DNA of 64,000 bases from Streptomyces lavendofoliae (GTDB taxonomy: Bacteria > Actinomycetota > Actinomycetes > Streptomycetales > Streptomycetaceae). The notes under the pieces are model-generated. The model searched no databases and was not told the DNA's origin. It worked only from the letters and a program-made list of their open reading frames with translations. The translations under genes and the position numbers were made by a program. Shown one piece after another: positions 8,157 through 17,544 of the stretch (position 1 is the stretch's first letter; each line of letters starts with the position of its first letter). The stretch lies in assembly GCF_014649735.1 (NCBI RefSeq), contig NZ_BMTP01000011.1:62001-126000 (forward strand). The letters are read 5' to 3'.

Positions 8157-9707
8157 CTACCTCGGCACGCCGGCCGGCCCCGCCGTGACCCGGCTTCCGG
8201 CAAGCAGGCGGGACATCGCGGCCCGTGGCAGTGACGGGTTGGCCGCCGCCGACTGCGCCACCTGCCAGTCGGCGTCGCCGAGCAGCTCGATGACGACCGC
8301 GGGCGGCAGGGCCGGATGGGCGGCGGCCACCGGTCTCGCCCGCGCGTCCTCCAGACAGGCGAGCAGAGCCGGGGCGCTCGCCCGGGGGTGCCTCGCGATC
8401 TCGCGGAGCGCCGTACGGACCGGGGGCTCACGCCCGGCCAGCTCCTCCAGCAGCGCCGGGGTCGCGTCAGGGTTGGACGCCACCATGGCGGCCACCCGGG
8501 CCCCGTGCCGGTCGACCATGGCCCGCAACCGCGCTTCCGTCAGGCCCGGGTGCGCGGCGACGGACGCGACGACCTTCGCGTCGGGGTCGGCCGCCAAGGC
8601 GTCGAGGATCGTCGCGGGCAGGCCGCGCACCCGGCCCAGGAGCATGCGGGCGGCCGGATCCCGCGACCGGGCCAGCTCCTCGACCTCGCCCGGGGACGCC
8701 GCGGCGATCCGCGGCAGCGGGCCGGTGCCGGTCCTGGTGGTGCCGGCCAGGGCGGTGAGCACGTCGAGCGGTACGCGCGGGTTGTGCGCCAGCATGCGGC
8801 GTACGCCCTGATCGCCGTCACCGGCCAGCGCGCGCGCCAGGGCGTCGTCGACCGGGCCCCCGGCGGCGAGCTCGGCCCGGACGCCGGTGACGGGATCCGC
8901 GGCGAGCCGGCGGCACACGTCCGGAGGCAGGTCCGGGCGGCCCGCGAGCACCCGGCGGAGCAGCGGGGAGGGATGGCCGGCGAGACCGGCGACGGCCTCC
9001 ACGGGCGTGGCGGGGTTCCCCAGGGCCGCCAGCAGCAGGTCGTGCACGGCGGACCGGTGGGTGCCGTCGCACGGGGCGTCCGGCGGCGGATCGCCGTCCT
9101 CCGGCGGACCCCACGAGCCGTGGGCGAACGGGGTCTCCTCTTGGTCGCAGCCGGGACACCGCCGGACGGGCGGCAGCCCCCCGCCGGTGACCAGCGCCGC
9201 GAGTACGGCCGGCGGCGCCGCCGCGTTGGCCGCCACCGCGCGGCGGACGGCGGTGTGGGGGTGCGCGGCGAGCGTGGCCAGTACGCCGGAGGTGTTCCAC
9301 AGCGCCAACTCCTTCACCACACCCAGCTCCTGGTCCGCCGCGAGCGCCTCCACCACGTCGGGAGGCAGCCCGGGACAGGCGGCGAGCCGCTCCCGGCGCC
9401 GGGCGTCCGGGTCGGCGGCCAGGAGGCGGGCCCAGCGCGGATCGCCCGCACCCGCGTCGAGCAGGGCGAGCGCGGCATCGGGCCGGGCGACCGGATCGAT
9501 GTCGGCGGCGGTCAGCCGTCCCGCGTACGCCAGGGGCACGGCGCTGTCCTCCACCCGGGACACCAGGGCGAGCGCCTGGTCCCGGCCGAGATCCGGACGA
9601 CGGGCGAGCGTGTCCGCCACCTCGGTGTCCGCTACGGCGATCAGCCGGTCGATCAGCCCGGCGGGCAGGGCGGGGTTACCGGCGAGGCCGCACAGGAGAA
9701 CGTTCAC
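8157..9707 (-). CDS. Leucine-rich-repeat-variant (LRV) repeat protein
   Basis: 516 residues if translated from GTG 9707. The chain consists of about 24-residue alpha-helical repeats of the type NPALPxxLIDRLIA / HPGLTEARLRAMV / ADPDAKVVASVAAH, typical of LRV or HEAT-like repeats, which usually serve as protein-binding scaffolds. Between repeats around residues 184-213 sits a Cys-containing insert (CPGC ... PCDGTH). No Shine-Dalgarno precedes the GTG, so leaderless translation is possible. An open frame continues upstream through the hexanucleotide array, but that Arg-Leu repeat sequence is not credible protein. It converges with the oxidoreductase; the 274-base gap between them holds nothing recognisable. 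Partners and role unknown. Confidence 0.75.
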   Translation of the reverse strand: MNVLLCGLAGNPALPAGLIDRLIAVADTEVADTLARRPDLGRDQALALVSRVEDSAVPLAYAGRLTAADIDPVARPDAALALLDAGAGDPRWARLLAADPDARRRERLAACPGLPPDVVEALAADQELGVVKELALWNTSGVLATLAAHPHTAVRRAVAANAAAPPAVLAALVTGGGLPPVRRCPGCDQEETPFAHGSWGPPEDGDPPPDAPCDGTHRSAVHDLLLAALGNPATPVEAVAGLAGHPSPLLRRVLAGRPDLPPDVCRRLAADPVTGVRAELAAGGPVDDALARALAGDGDQGVRRMLAHNPRVPLDVLTALAGTTRTGTGPLPRIAAASPGEVEELARSRDPAARMLLGRVRGLPATILDALAADPDAKVVASVAAHPGLTEARLRAMVDRHGARVAAMVASNPDATPALLEELAGREPPVRTALREIARHPRASAPALLACLEDARARPVAAAHPALPPAVVIELLGDADWQVAQSAAANPSLPRAAMSRLLAGSRVTAGPAGVPR

Positions 9708-10015
<308 letters not shown>

Positions 10016-10327
10016 ATGCGCGTCACCACCATCGCGGTCGTGTCCGCCCTCGCCGTGGCCGTCGTCGGCGGATCGTCCGCCGCGCACGCCGCCGAGCCGG
10101 ACACCACCACCGCGACCACCGCCGCGAGCGGCACGCCCACCGCCACCGGCCGGTCCGACCAGGCCGGCGCGCTCGCCGGATGGCGGGAAGGCCCCTACCT
10201 CGACCCCGGGATCGCCGCGGCGGCCGCACAACTCACCATCGGCATCGGCCGGGCATCCTCCTACTACCTGGTGCAGGTCTGGGACACCGTGCGGCAGACC
10301 ACCAACTGGTGGATCCACTACACCTGA
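10016..10327 (+). CDS. Small secreted protein of unknown function
   Basis: 103 residues. A clear Sec signal (MRVTTIAVVSALAVAVVGGSSAAHA) ends at AHA, cleavage expected near residue 25. The mature part has a Thr-rich linker and then a compact segment ending in an aromatic tail (SSYYLVQVWDTVRQTTNWWIHYT). I recognise no family and see no Cys residues. RBS GGGAG is at suitable distance from ATG 10016. The next gene, 73 bases on, encodes another secreted protein, so the two may be co-expressed. Confidence 0.7.
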   Translation: MRVTTIAVVSALAVAVVGGSSAAHAAEPDTTTATTAASGTPTATGRSDQAGALAGWREGPYLDPGIAAAAAQLTIGIGRASSYYLVQVWDTVRQTTNWWIHYT

Positions 10328-10400
10328 CCTTCCCGTCGTTCCCGACCGGCGGGAGTCCCGCCCCCGTCCCGTACGCGTCCCACCCCAGCGAAAGGTCACC

Positions 10401-11291
10401 GTGAACACCGACAAGCCCTCCCTCGCCCTCCGCACCCCGCGCGCGGCGAGGGTGCTCCTCTCCGCAATGCTCGTCCTCGGCGGCACCACCGCCCTCGCCG
10501 CCCCGGCCACCGCGGCCGCGCCGCGGGCGGAGGCCGGCGCCACCGCACCGCTGGGCCCGCAGGCCGCCCGCAGCACCCGGGTGGAGTTCGACAACCGGAC
10601 CGCCGGCGGTATGCAGCGCGTGCAGGCGGAGCTCCAGCACGGCTGCTGGACCTCCTTCGTGCCCGAGTACGTCCCCGCCCACCAACTGCGCTCGTGGGAG
10701 AGCGAGTCCTGCGGCATGCTGACCGGGACGGAAGGGCGGGCGTCGTTCACCGTGCCCGGCGGCGAGGTCGCGGTGCACTGGAACAACCCGTACGCCGGCA
10801 GCAACAGTTACCACTGCACGGCACCCCACGGGTACGACTGCGTCAAGGTCTCCGGCACCGGCGGCGGCGACAACGCGACGGTACGGTTCCGGCTGACCGG
10901 ATCGCCGTCCCTGGCCAAGGCCCGTACGGCCGGACCGAGGTCCGCCCAGGCCGCCCGCAGCACGCACGTGACGTTCAACAACCACACCGACCGCCTGATG
11001 GTCCGCACCGACGCCCGCCTTTCGTGGGGCGTGTGGACGGCCAACCAGTACCCGCCGGAGGCCATCCCGCCGGGCAACACCCGCTCCTGGCAGAGCGAGT
11101 CCGAGGGCTTCGCGACCGGCACCCAGGGCGAGGCCACCTTCGCGCTCCAGGGCGTGGGCGACGTCAAGGTCAAGTGGAACAACCCCTATGTCGGCGGCAA
11201 CGGTTACGAGTGCTCCGCACCCGCCGGATACCAGTGCCGCCGGTCCGGCGGCAGCGGTGACAACGCGAGCCCGGTGTTCACGCTCTCCTGA
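10401..11291 (+). CDS. Secreted protein with two tandem aegerolysin-like domains
   Basis: 296 residues from GTG 10401 (AAAGG upstream). A twin signal region with an Ala-rich cleavage zone around residues 35-40 precedes two homologous domains (about 57-165 and 183-296). Each runs from ARSTxVxFxNxT through SW-x-SES-x-G-x-x-TGT-x-G and (H/K)WNNPY-G-N-Y to GDNA-V-F-L. This pattern is that of the aegerolysin (Bacillus crystal protein ET79-like) family: small beta-sandwich proteins that bind membrane lipids and often act with a partner pore former. Two Cys pairs occur per domain region. The tandem arrangement is less usual than single-domain members. The stop overlaps the convergent LuxR gene by 14 bases. 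Confidence 0.72.
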   Translation: MNTDKPSLALRTPRAARVLLSAMLVLGGTTALAAPATAAAPRAEAGATAPLGPQAARSTRVEFDNRTAGGMQRVQAELQHGCWTSFVPEYVPAHQLRSWESESCGMLTGTEGRASFTVPGGEVAVHWNNPYAGSNSYHCTAPHGYDCVKVSGTGGGDNATVRFRLTGSPSLAKARTAGPRSAQAARSTHVTFNNHTDRLMVRTDARLSWGVWTANQYPPEAIPPGNTRSWQSESEGFATGTQGEATFALQGVGDVKVKWNNPYVGGNGYECSAPAGYQCRRSGGSGDNASPVFTLS

Positions 11292-14073
11292 GCACCCCGC
11301 GCCCGCGCCCTTCCCCTTGCCCTGCCTGCGTGCCGGGCGAGGGGAGGGGCGCACCGGTGTGCTCCGCCTCCCGGGCCAGCACCGCCGCCAGCTGCGTGCG
11401 CCGTGTGACGGCCAGCTTCCGGTAGGCGCTGGTCAGATGGGTCTCCACGGTGCGGCGGGTGAGGTGCAGGGCGGCGCAGATCTGGGCGTTGGTCTGCCCC
11501 GAGGCCGCCAGCTCGACGACCCGCCGCTCCGCGGCGGTCAGCGCCGGGCAGCCCGTCCTGGCCCGTGAGCCACCGCGTACCCGCCCCTCGCGCAGGGCCT
11601 CCTCCACCAGGCCGGTGAGCCGGCCGGTTGGCGCTGGGCCGCCGGTCCCGGGCGCCTCGGCGGGCACGGCCGTCCCGAGCGCCACGGCGTGGGCCTCGCG
11701 CAGGGCGTCCCGTCCCTTGCGGCCGTTGCCGGCCTCTATGCGGGCCCGGCCGAGATCGACCAGCGTCTCCACCAGCTCCACGGGCGCGGGTCCCCGCCGG
11801 AGCAGCTCGGCGGCCTCCGTCAGCGAGTCGACGGCCAGCCGCCCGCCCACCGCCGCGGCGTACGCCCGCAGGGCCCGGCCGACGGTCCGGGCGGTTCCCC
11901 AGGTACGGGCGTGCCGCAGCTCCTCCTCGGCGAACTCGCGGGCCTCCCGCCGCCGCCCCAGCCGCACCAGGGCGAACGCCGCCCCCGAGCGCCACGGCGT
12001 GGCGAACGGAGCGACGAAGTCGCGGGCGCTCTGGCCGGCGCCGCACGCCAGGTGGTCGTCCAGCGCCGCCTGCCAGTCGCCGTCCGCCGCGTGCAGCAGC
12101 GCCCGCGCGTGCCGCAGCTCGTTCCACTCCCAGGAGCTGTCGGTACCCGACGGGCCCGGACCGGCCAGGACCTCCCACGCCTCGTCACGCCGGCCGGCCT
12201 CGAGATGGGCGGTCGCCACCATCGCCGCCAGGTGCGGCAGGCGCACGCCCTGCCCCGCGGACGCCGCCACGAGCGGTGCGTTCTCGGTGACGACCCGGTC
12301 GAAGTCGCCCGCCCACAGGGCCGCCTCGGCCCGGACGCTCAGCAGGCACTGCGTGCCCGCGTCCGTCAGGTCCGGGGGCGCGGGCGCCGGCGGGAGGTAC
12401 GTGTCGGCCAGGTCGCGCGCCTCCGGCAGGTGGTCCGCCCACTGGAGCAGGGTGGCCGCGCTGCCCAGCCAGGCGGTCCGCAACCGGGGGTCCACCGGCG
12501 CCGCCAGGCGCTGCCGGACCCGCCCGAGCGCCTCGGCCGCCGAGCAGAGCCCCGCCCCGGCCTCGTACTCCGTGATCAGACCGCACACCAGCGGCTCGAT
12601 GGTCACCGGCGCGGTCGGCGCGAGCACGTGCAGCCGGGCCACCGCGCCGCGCCACGCGACGGCGTCGTGCGAGGAGATGAGCGCGGCGAGGGTCTGCAGG
12701 ACCTGCACCAGCTCGTCGTCGTCGGTGCCGCGGCCCGCCTGGTGCAGGACGCTCAGCGCGGTGCCGGTGCGCCGGCCCGCCACCAGCGCCGCGCTGAGGG
12801 CGGGCGCAGCGGCCGCCCGGTCCCGGACGTCGGTGTGCAGTTCCAGTCCGGTGCGGAGCCTGCGGATACCGGCGGTCGCGCTGTGGGGGAGCTCCAGGGC
12901 ACCGAGGCGCAGCGTCAGGCCGGCCCGCCGGGCGGGCGGGAGCGGCCCGCTCAGCGCGTGGCGGAGGTACGCGGTGGCCTCGGCGACGCGACCGGAGCGG
13001 GCGGCCTCCTCCGCCGCCTCGGCCAGGGAGCGGGCCATCCACCCCTCCCCGGGCCGGTCGACGTGCAGGAGCCGGGACGCCACCGCCGTCGCCGGCGCCC
13101 CGCCCTCGTCGAGCAGCCCGGCGATGCGCGCGTGCAGCGCGGCGGCCTCTCCCGGTTCGGCGGCGGCGAGGACGGCTTCCCGCGCGAGGGGGTGGCGCAG
13201 CAGCCTGCCCAGCCGGCGCACCGAGCGGGCGCTGGGGGGACGCCGGTGCGGGCAGAGGTCGGCGACCTGGTCGAGGAGGCCGGGCGCGGCGGGCGCGTCC
13301 CCCTGCGCCGCCACGGCCAGGGCGAGGCACACGTGACGCGAACGCGGATCGGCCCGGTGCCGGAGCCAGTCGGCGACGGTGTCGCGGTAGCGGCTGCGCG
13401 CCGGGGCAGTCGCCGGGCGGGGGAGCGGCCCCTCGGCGAGGTCGGCGACCAGCGCCCGCACCAGGGCCGGATTGCCCGCGCCCGCCTCGACGCAGGTGGC
13501 GGCCTGCTCCGCGCCCAGACCGGCGGCGCGGGCGATGCGGGTGACGGCGGGCGCGCTCAACGGGCGCAGGGCGACGGCCGTGCCCGTGGCGGGCGGCAGC
13601 GGCGTCGGATCGCACTGGTCGAGGCACTCGGTGGCCACCAGCAGGACGGGCAGGCCGGCGATGCGTCGCGCGAGGTAGCCGATCCAGCGCCGGGACGGCT
13701 CGTCGGCGTGGTGCAGGTCGTCCACCGCCAGCAGCACCGGCCGCTCGGCGGCGGACTCCGCGAGGCGGGTCACCAGCCGGTGGAACACCCGCTGCTCGTC
13801 CGGACCTGACGGTACGGAGAAGGGGATGCCGGCGTCCTCCGGGAACACCTGCCGGACCAGTCCGAACGGGAACGCGCTCTCCTCCGGTACGCAGCGTGCC
13901 CGTCCCACCCGCATGGCGCCGTCTGCGGCCTGTCGTCCCACGATCGCGTCCAGCGCGACGGTCCGGCCCATGCCGGCCTCCGCCGCGAGAAGCATCCAGC
14001 GTCCGCTGCCGGCCCGTGCGGCCGCCGCTGCCACCGCGCCCGCGCCCCACACCTCGTCGCGCTCCAGCAACAC
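11278..14073 (-). CDS. Large ATP-binding LuxR-family regulator (LAL-type)
   Basis: 931 residues from GTG 14073, with GGAGGGGG upstream. An N-terminal STAND-type ATPase domain has a Walker A region AEAGMGRT (31-38), in which the usual Lys is Arg, and Walker B VLLAVDDLHHAD (113-124). A long helical tetratricopeptide-like middle follows. The C-terminal LuxR HTH reads LTAAERRVVELAASGQTNAQICAALHLTRRTVETHL. LAL regulators often activate secondary-metabolism or sugar genes. The target is not evident; the convergent aegerolysin-like gene and divergent neighbours are only positional candidates. The Walker A substitution makes ATP turnover questionable. Confidence 0.9.
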   Translation of the reverse strand: MLLERDEVWGAGAVAAAAARAGSGRWMLLAAEAGMGRTVALDAIVGRQAADGAMRVGRARCVPEESAFPFGLVRQVFPEDAGIPFSVPSGPDEQRVFHRLVTRLAESAAERPVLLAVDDLHHADEPSRRWIGYLARRIAGLPVLLVATECLDQCDPTPLPPATGTAVALRPLSAPAVTRIARAAGLGAEQAATCVEAGAGNPALVRALVADLAEGPLPRPATAPARSRYRDTVADWLRHRADPRSRHVCLALAVAAQGDAPAAPGLLDQVADLCPHRRPPSARSVRRLGRLLRHPLAREAVLAAAEPGEAAALHARIAGLLDEGGAPATAVASRLLHVDRPGEGWMARSLAEAAEEAARSGRVAEATAYLRHALSGPLPPARRAGLTLRLGALELPHSATAGIRRLRTGLELHTDVRDRAAAAPALSAALVAGRRTGTALSVLHQAGRGTDDDELVQVLQTLAALISSHDAVAWRGAVARLHVLAPTAPVTIEPLVCGLITEYEAGAGLCSAAEALGRVRQRLAAPVDPRLRTAWLGSAATLLQWADHLPEARDLADTYLPPAPAPPDLTDAGTQCLLSVRAEAALWAGDFDRVVTENAPLVAASAGQGVRLPHLAAMVATAHLEAGRRDEAWEVLAGPGPSGTDSSWEWNELRHARALLHAADGDWQAALDDHLACGAGQSARDFVAPFATPWRSGAAFALVRLGRRREAREFAEEELRHARTWGTARTVGRALRAYAAAVGGRLAVDSLTEAAELLRRGPAPVELVETLVDLGRARIEAGNGRKGRDALREAHAVALGTAVPAEAPGTGGPAPTGRLTGLVEEALREGRVRGGSRARTGCPALTAAERRVVELAASGQTNAQICAALHLTRRTVETHLTSAYRKLAVTRRTQLAAVLAREAEHTGAPLPSPGTQAGQGEGRGRGVLRRA

Positions 14074-14263
14074 CTGTCCATGTCCCCCTCCGTCACCGGT
14101 CGGCGCCCGAGGGCACCACTCGTCCGCTGGTCGGGCGGACGAACTCCCACGAGCCAGCATGGCGGACGAGCGGCTTTCGGGATGCGGGGGCTTCGGCCAG
14201 ATCACCGGGCGCTTCGGCCGGATCGACCGGCCGGAACCCGGTTGCGGCCACGCCGCCCCGGCC

Positions 14264-15118
14264 TCAGGGCGCGGCGATGCCCGGCGCGTCCACCCGGCCG
14301 CCACCGCCCGGCAACCGCCGCCGTGCCCGCCCCTTCACCCGCTCGGTGAGGACGAAGGTGACGCTGATGAGCAGCGCCCAGGCGCCGAACTTGGTGAGCC
14401 CGACCGGCTGCCATCCACCGAGCTGGTGCGGGTAGCTCCAGGCGCCGGCGTAGGTCGCGGCGTTCTCGGCGACCCACAGGAAGAACCCGATCAGGACGAA
14501 GGAGACCGCCAGGGGCATGCGGTAGCGGCGCGGGCCGACGGTGAACCCGACCCACGCCCCCGCCGTCACGCCCACCATCGCCACGGCCAGCGGCCAGCGC
14601 AGGTCGGGCCCCCAGTGGTGGGTGAGGAAGTTGGCGTACACCGCCGCGGCCACGAGGGCCGTCGCGGTGGCGCGGTACCCGGTGAAACGCAGCTCGAACA
14701 GGTGCCAGGCCCGGCAGAGGTAACTCGCCACCGCGGCGTACATGAATCCTCCGTACAGCGGAACTCCGGCGATCTTCGTCACCGCGTCCTCCGGGTAGCT
14801 CCACGACCCGAGGCGCACCTTGACGAGCTCGAACAGCAGCCCCACGACATGGCACGCCGCGACCACCAGCGTGTCGCGCCGGCTCTCCCACCCCATCCGG
14901 CTCGCGGCCAGCGTCAGCAGCACCCCGTAGCCGAACACCAGGTCGTAGCGTGCGACCGGCAGCTCCGGCAGGGCCCGTGAGGCGGCGATACCGCCGAGGA
15001 GGGCCACCGCGAAAGCACAGCACCGCACCTGTAGGAGGGTGAACCGGGCCAGCTGACCCGCACCGGCGAGAAATACGCGCATACGGGGGAGGACGCCGCG
15101 GGTCTCCAGCCGGTTCAT
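14264..15118 (-). CDS. DUF817 integral membrane protein
   Basis: About 284 residues with eight or so hydrophobic helices. Conserved blocks characteristic of DUF817 include GSWSYPED, AGVPLYGGFMYAAVASYLCRAW, FLTHHWGPD and AGAWSYPHQ. The Trp/Tyr/His-rich loops hint at a cofactor or substrate pocket, but no function has been established to my knowledge. ATG 15118 is preferred because GGGAG precedes it; an in-frame ATG at 15082 lacks a ribosome site, and another ATG lies upstream in a duplicated MNRRESGRMNRLET segment. Confidence 0.8.
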   Translation of the reverse strand: MNRLETRGVLPRMRVFLAGAGQLARFTLLQVRCCAFAVALLGGIAASRALPELPVARYDLVFGYGVLLTLAASRMGWESRRDTLVVAACHVVGLLFELVKVRLGSWSYPEDAVTKIAGVPLYGGFMYAAVASYLCRAWHLFELRFTGYRATATALVAAAVYANFLTHHWGPDLRWPLAVAMVGVTAGAWVGFTVGPRRYRMPLAVSFVLIGFFLWVAENAATYAGAWSYPHQLGGWQPVGLTKFGAWALLISVTFVLTERVKGRARRRLPGGGGRVDAPGIAAP

Positions 15119-15295
15119 CCGCCCGCTCTCCCGCCGGTTCATCCTGCCCGCGCGCCCACCGGCCGCCGCGCCGGCCCGGAGGCGGCGCGATGCCGGACGG
15201 AAGCCACCGCGGGCGGCGGACGGACGACCACCGGCACGACCGCCGGGGGAGGGGCCGTTTCGACTTGTCGCCACCCGTCGTGAAGAATCAGGGCC

Positions 15296-15790
15296 ATGAG
15301 CGAAAATGTCTTCTTCAACGTTTCTGCCAACGGCGAGAACCTCGGTCGCATCGTCTTCCGGCTGTTCGACGACGTGGTCCCCGACACCGCCCGCAACTTC
15401 CGCGAGCTGGCCACCGGCCAGAACGGCTACGGCTACAAGGGTTCGCCCTTCCACCGGGTCATCCCCGAGTTCATGCTGCAGGGCGGCGACTTCACCAACG
15501 GCAACGGCACCGGCGGCCGGAGCATCTACGGCGGGACCTTCCCCGACGAGAACTTCGAGCTGAAGCACGACCGGCCGTACCTGCTGAGCATGGCCAACGC
15601 GGGCCCGGGCACGAACGGCTCGCAGTTCTTCGTCACGACCGTGGTCACCCCCTGGCTGGACGGCAAGCACGTCGTCTTCGGCGAGGTCGTCGAGGGCCAG
15701 GACGTCGTCAAGGCGATCGAGGCCCTCGGCAGCCGCTCGGGCACCACGGCCAAGAAGATCGTCGTCGACGACTGCGGCGTCGTCGCCTAG
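15296..15790 (+). CDS. cypA: Peptidyl-prolyl cis-trans isomerase, cyclophilin A type
   Basis: 164 residues, the full length of a single-domain cytosolic cyclophilin with no signal peptide. The active-site Arg (FHRVIPEFMLQGGDF), the MANAGPGTNGSQFF strand and the Trp of WLDGKHVVFG, which governs cyclosporin A binding, are all present. It catalyses cis-trans isomerisation of X-Pro bonds during folding. The gene is monocistronic, with a hairpin terminator 43 bases past the stop. Similarity to Streptomyces CypA is strong along the whole chain. Confidence 0.95.
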   Translation: MSENVFFNVSANGENLGRIVFRLFDDVVPDTARNFRELATGQNGYGYKGSPFHRVIPEFMLQGGDFTNGNGTGGRSIYGGTFPDENFELKHDRPYLLSMANAGPGTNGSQFFVTTVVTPWLDGKHVVFGEVVEGQDVVKAIEALGSRSGTTAKKIVVDDCGVVA

Positions 15791-15832
15791 GACGGGCCCC
15801 GGGCGAGCGTCGACGGCCGCCCGTGTGGGGGC

Positions 15833-15858
15833 GGCGGCGTACGTCCGCGTACGCCGCC
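15833..15858. terminator. Hairpin terminator downstream of cypA
   Basis: Perfect 11-bp stem GGCGGCGTACG / CGTACGCCGCC with a 4-base loop, between the convergent cypA and the gene ending at 15952. No U-tract, as is usual in Streptomyces. Confidence 0.7.
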
Positions 15859-15951
15859 CGGCCCCGCGTCCCCCGACGGGTGTACGTCACGGCCCGCGCC
15901 TCGCCTGCCGACCGGGCGTCGCGCGCGGGCACGGCGCCCCGGCGGTGAGGC

Positions 15952-16419
15952 TCAGCGACGGCTCGCCGCCGGGCCGGACGCCGCTTCCGGCGAGGTGCCG
16001 CCCGCCACGGAGGCGACGGTCTGCGGGTCCTCCCCGGTCAGCTCGACGATCCGGTGCTGCGGCACGCCCGCGAGCACGGCCCTCGACAGCAACGCGTCCC
16101 GCTCGCCCGCGCAGTCGCGGTAGGCCAGCAGCTCGTCCTCCACCCGCGCGACGGCACCGGGCGCGAGGACGTGTCGCAGCCGCAGCAGCTCCTCCTCGCT
16201 GAGCGGAACCGGCAGCTTCTCCGCGTCCTCCGGGATGTGCCGCGTCTCCTCGGGTGGCGAGACCCGCAGGTCGCCGGAGGCCACCGAGACCCCGTGGGCG
16301 TCGAGCCAGGCCCGTACGGCGGGAGTCTCCAGGCATGCGAGGTCCCCCACGGCGGCGAGCGGTGCGCCCAGCCGTGCGGCGGTGCCGTCGGCGAGGAACA
16401 GGTAGGCGTCGTCGGTCAT
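15952..16419 (-). CDS. Conserved hypothetical protein (DUF6003-like)
   Basis: 155 residues starting MTDDAYLFLADG, with GAGGAG before the ATG at 16419. The N-terminal half looks like a small alpha/beta unit (ETPAVRAWLDAHGV). The C-terminal half is helical and ends in RIVELTGEDPQTVASV, an HTH-like turn where cyclized codon reading would place a DNA- or peptide-contact helix. I recall similar short actinobacterial proteins grouped as DUF6003, but cannot confirm. It lies alone between convergent and divergent neighbours. Function unknown. Confidence 0.6.
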   Translation of the reverse strand: MTDDAYLFLADGTAARLGAPLAAVGDLACLETPAVRAWLDAHGVSVASGDLRVSPPEETRHIPEDAEKLPVPLSEEELLRLRHVLAPGAVARVEDELLAYRDCAGERDALLSRAVLAGVPQHRIVELTGEDPQTVASVAGGTSPEAASGPAASRR

Positions 16420-16842
16420 GCGCGTCTCCTCGACGGAAGCGATGATCGTGTGCTGTCGCCCCACTACCCCGTAACACGCGGCGCACCGCCCGGTGGCCGC
16501 CCGGGCCACCCGTAACGACGGGAACCGGCCGCTGTACGGCGGACGTCGGCGTGGCGGACCCGGATGAGGGGGCGGAACCGGGGTATCGGGGACGGCGGTC
16601 GCACACCGCGGCCGCTCCCCGCCCGTACCCCGCCGCCCCCGGGGTATGTCGCCGCGCGCCCGTACGCGGGAGAAGCGGTGAACACGCCCCCCGGCGCCCG
16701 AAGCCCTCCCGTCGCGCCGTCCCCGCCCCCGCCCCCTCCTCCGTTCGCACCAACCGCGATGGCCCGCGCCCGCGTCCTGGGCCAGGGTGAACAGGGCGCC
16801 GGTCTTCGCCGGTGCCTTCCGCCTGGGCAAGGGAGCCAGAGC
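16420..16842. other. Divergent intergenic region
   Basis: 423 bases between divergent genes. No frame has believable codon usage or ribosome sites. It must contain the promoters of both neighbours, but I cannot point to clear hexamers. Confidence 0.5.
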
Positions 16843-17442
16843 ATGTCCGAACGCAACACGATCCTGCGCAGCCTGCACGACGTGGGCCTGGCCGCCTGGT
16901 TCGGCGGCTCTTTGATGGGAGCGGTCGGCCTGAACGGGGCGGCCCGCGACGAGGGCGGCACCTGGGCGACGACCGCCCGGATCGCCAGCTCGGGCTGGGC
17001 GAAGTGGACGCCCGTCAACGCCGCCGCCATCGCCACGCACCTGTTCGGTGCCGGGGGGCTGCTGGCCGTGAACGCCCCGCGTGTCGCCGCCCAGCAGGGC
17101 GTCGCCGCCTCCACTCTCGCCAAGACCGTCCTGACCGGCGCCGCCCTCGCGGCCACCGCCTACAGCCGGGTGCTCGGCAAGAAGATCGAGCTCGCCGCCT
17201 CCTCGGACCCCGAGGACGCCCGCAAGGCCGCCGAGCACCCGATCGACACCGACAAGGCGCAGCGGCAGCTGGCCTGCATGCAGTGGACCATCCCGGCCCT
17301 CACCGGCGGCCTGCTGATCCTCAACGCCCTTCACGGCGAGCAGCAGCGCCCCGCCGAACAGGCGCAGGGCATGTGGGAGCGCGCCAGGACCATGACCCCC
17401 GCCATGCTGGGCTCCGTCCCGTACTGGCACGCCTCGCACTGA
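16843..17442 (+). CDS. Conserved membrane protein of unknown function
   Basis: 199 residues from ATG 16843, with GGGAG seven bases upstream. Four hydrophobic segments are visible: GLAAWFGGSLMGAVGL, AAAIATHLFGAGGLLAV, TVLTGAALAATAYS and WTIPALTGGLLILNAL. The loop AASSDPEDARKAAEHPIDTDKAQRQL is polar. The pattern resembles a family of actinobacterial four-helix membrane proteins without assigned function. Followed by two hairpins that would end transcription. Confidence 0.7.
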   Translation: MSERNTILRSLHDVGLAAWFGGSLMGAVGLNGAARDEGGTWATTARIASSGWAKWTPVNAAAIATHLFGAGGLLAVNAPRVAAQQGVAASTLAKTVLTGAALAATAYSRVLGKKIELAASSDPEDARKAAEHPIDTDKAQRQLACMQWTIPALTGGLLILNALHGEQQRPAEQAQGMWERARTMTPAMLGSVPYWHASH

Positions 17443-17461
17443 CGGCGAGGGGCCGAGGAGA

Positions 17462-17478
17462 GCCGGCGTATCGCCGGC
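17462..17478. terminator. Short hairpin after the membrane-protein gene
   Basis: GCCGGCG / CGCCGGC, 7-bp perfect stem with a 3-base loop, 19 bases after the stop at 17442. Confidence 0.5.
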
Positions 17479-17519
17479 GCGGCAGCCGCGTGCGCGCGGC
17501 CGGCCCACTCGGCGTCTGC

Positions 17520-17544
17520 GACCGGGGCGGCGACCGCCCCGGTC
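17520..17544. terminator. Second hairpin after the membrane-protein gene
   Basis: GACCGGGGCGG / CCGCCCCGGTC, 11-bp perfect stem with a 3-base loop. Together with the preceding stem it forms a tandem terminator. Confidence 0.6.
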
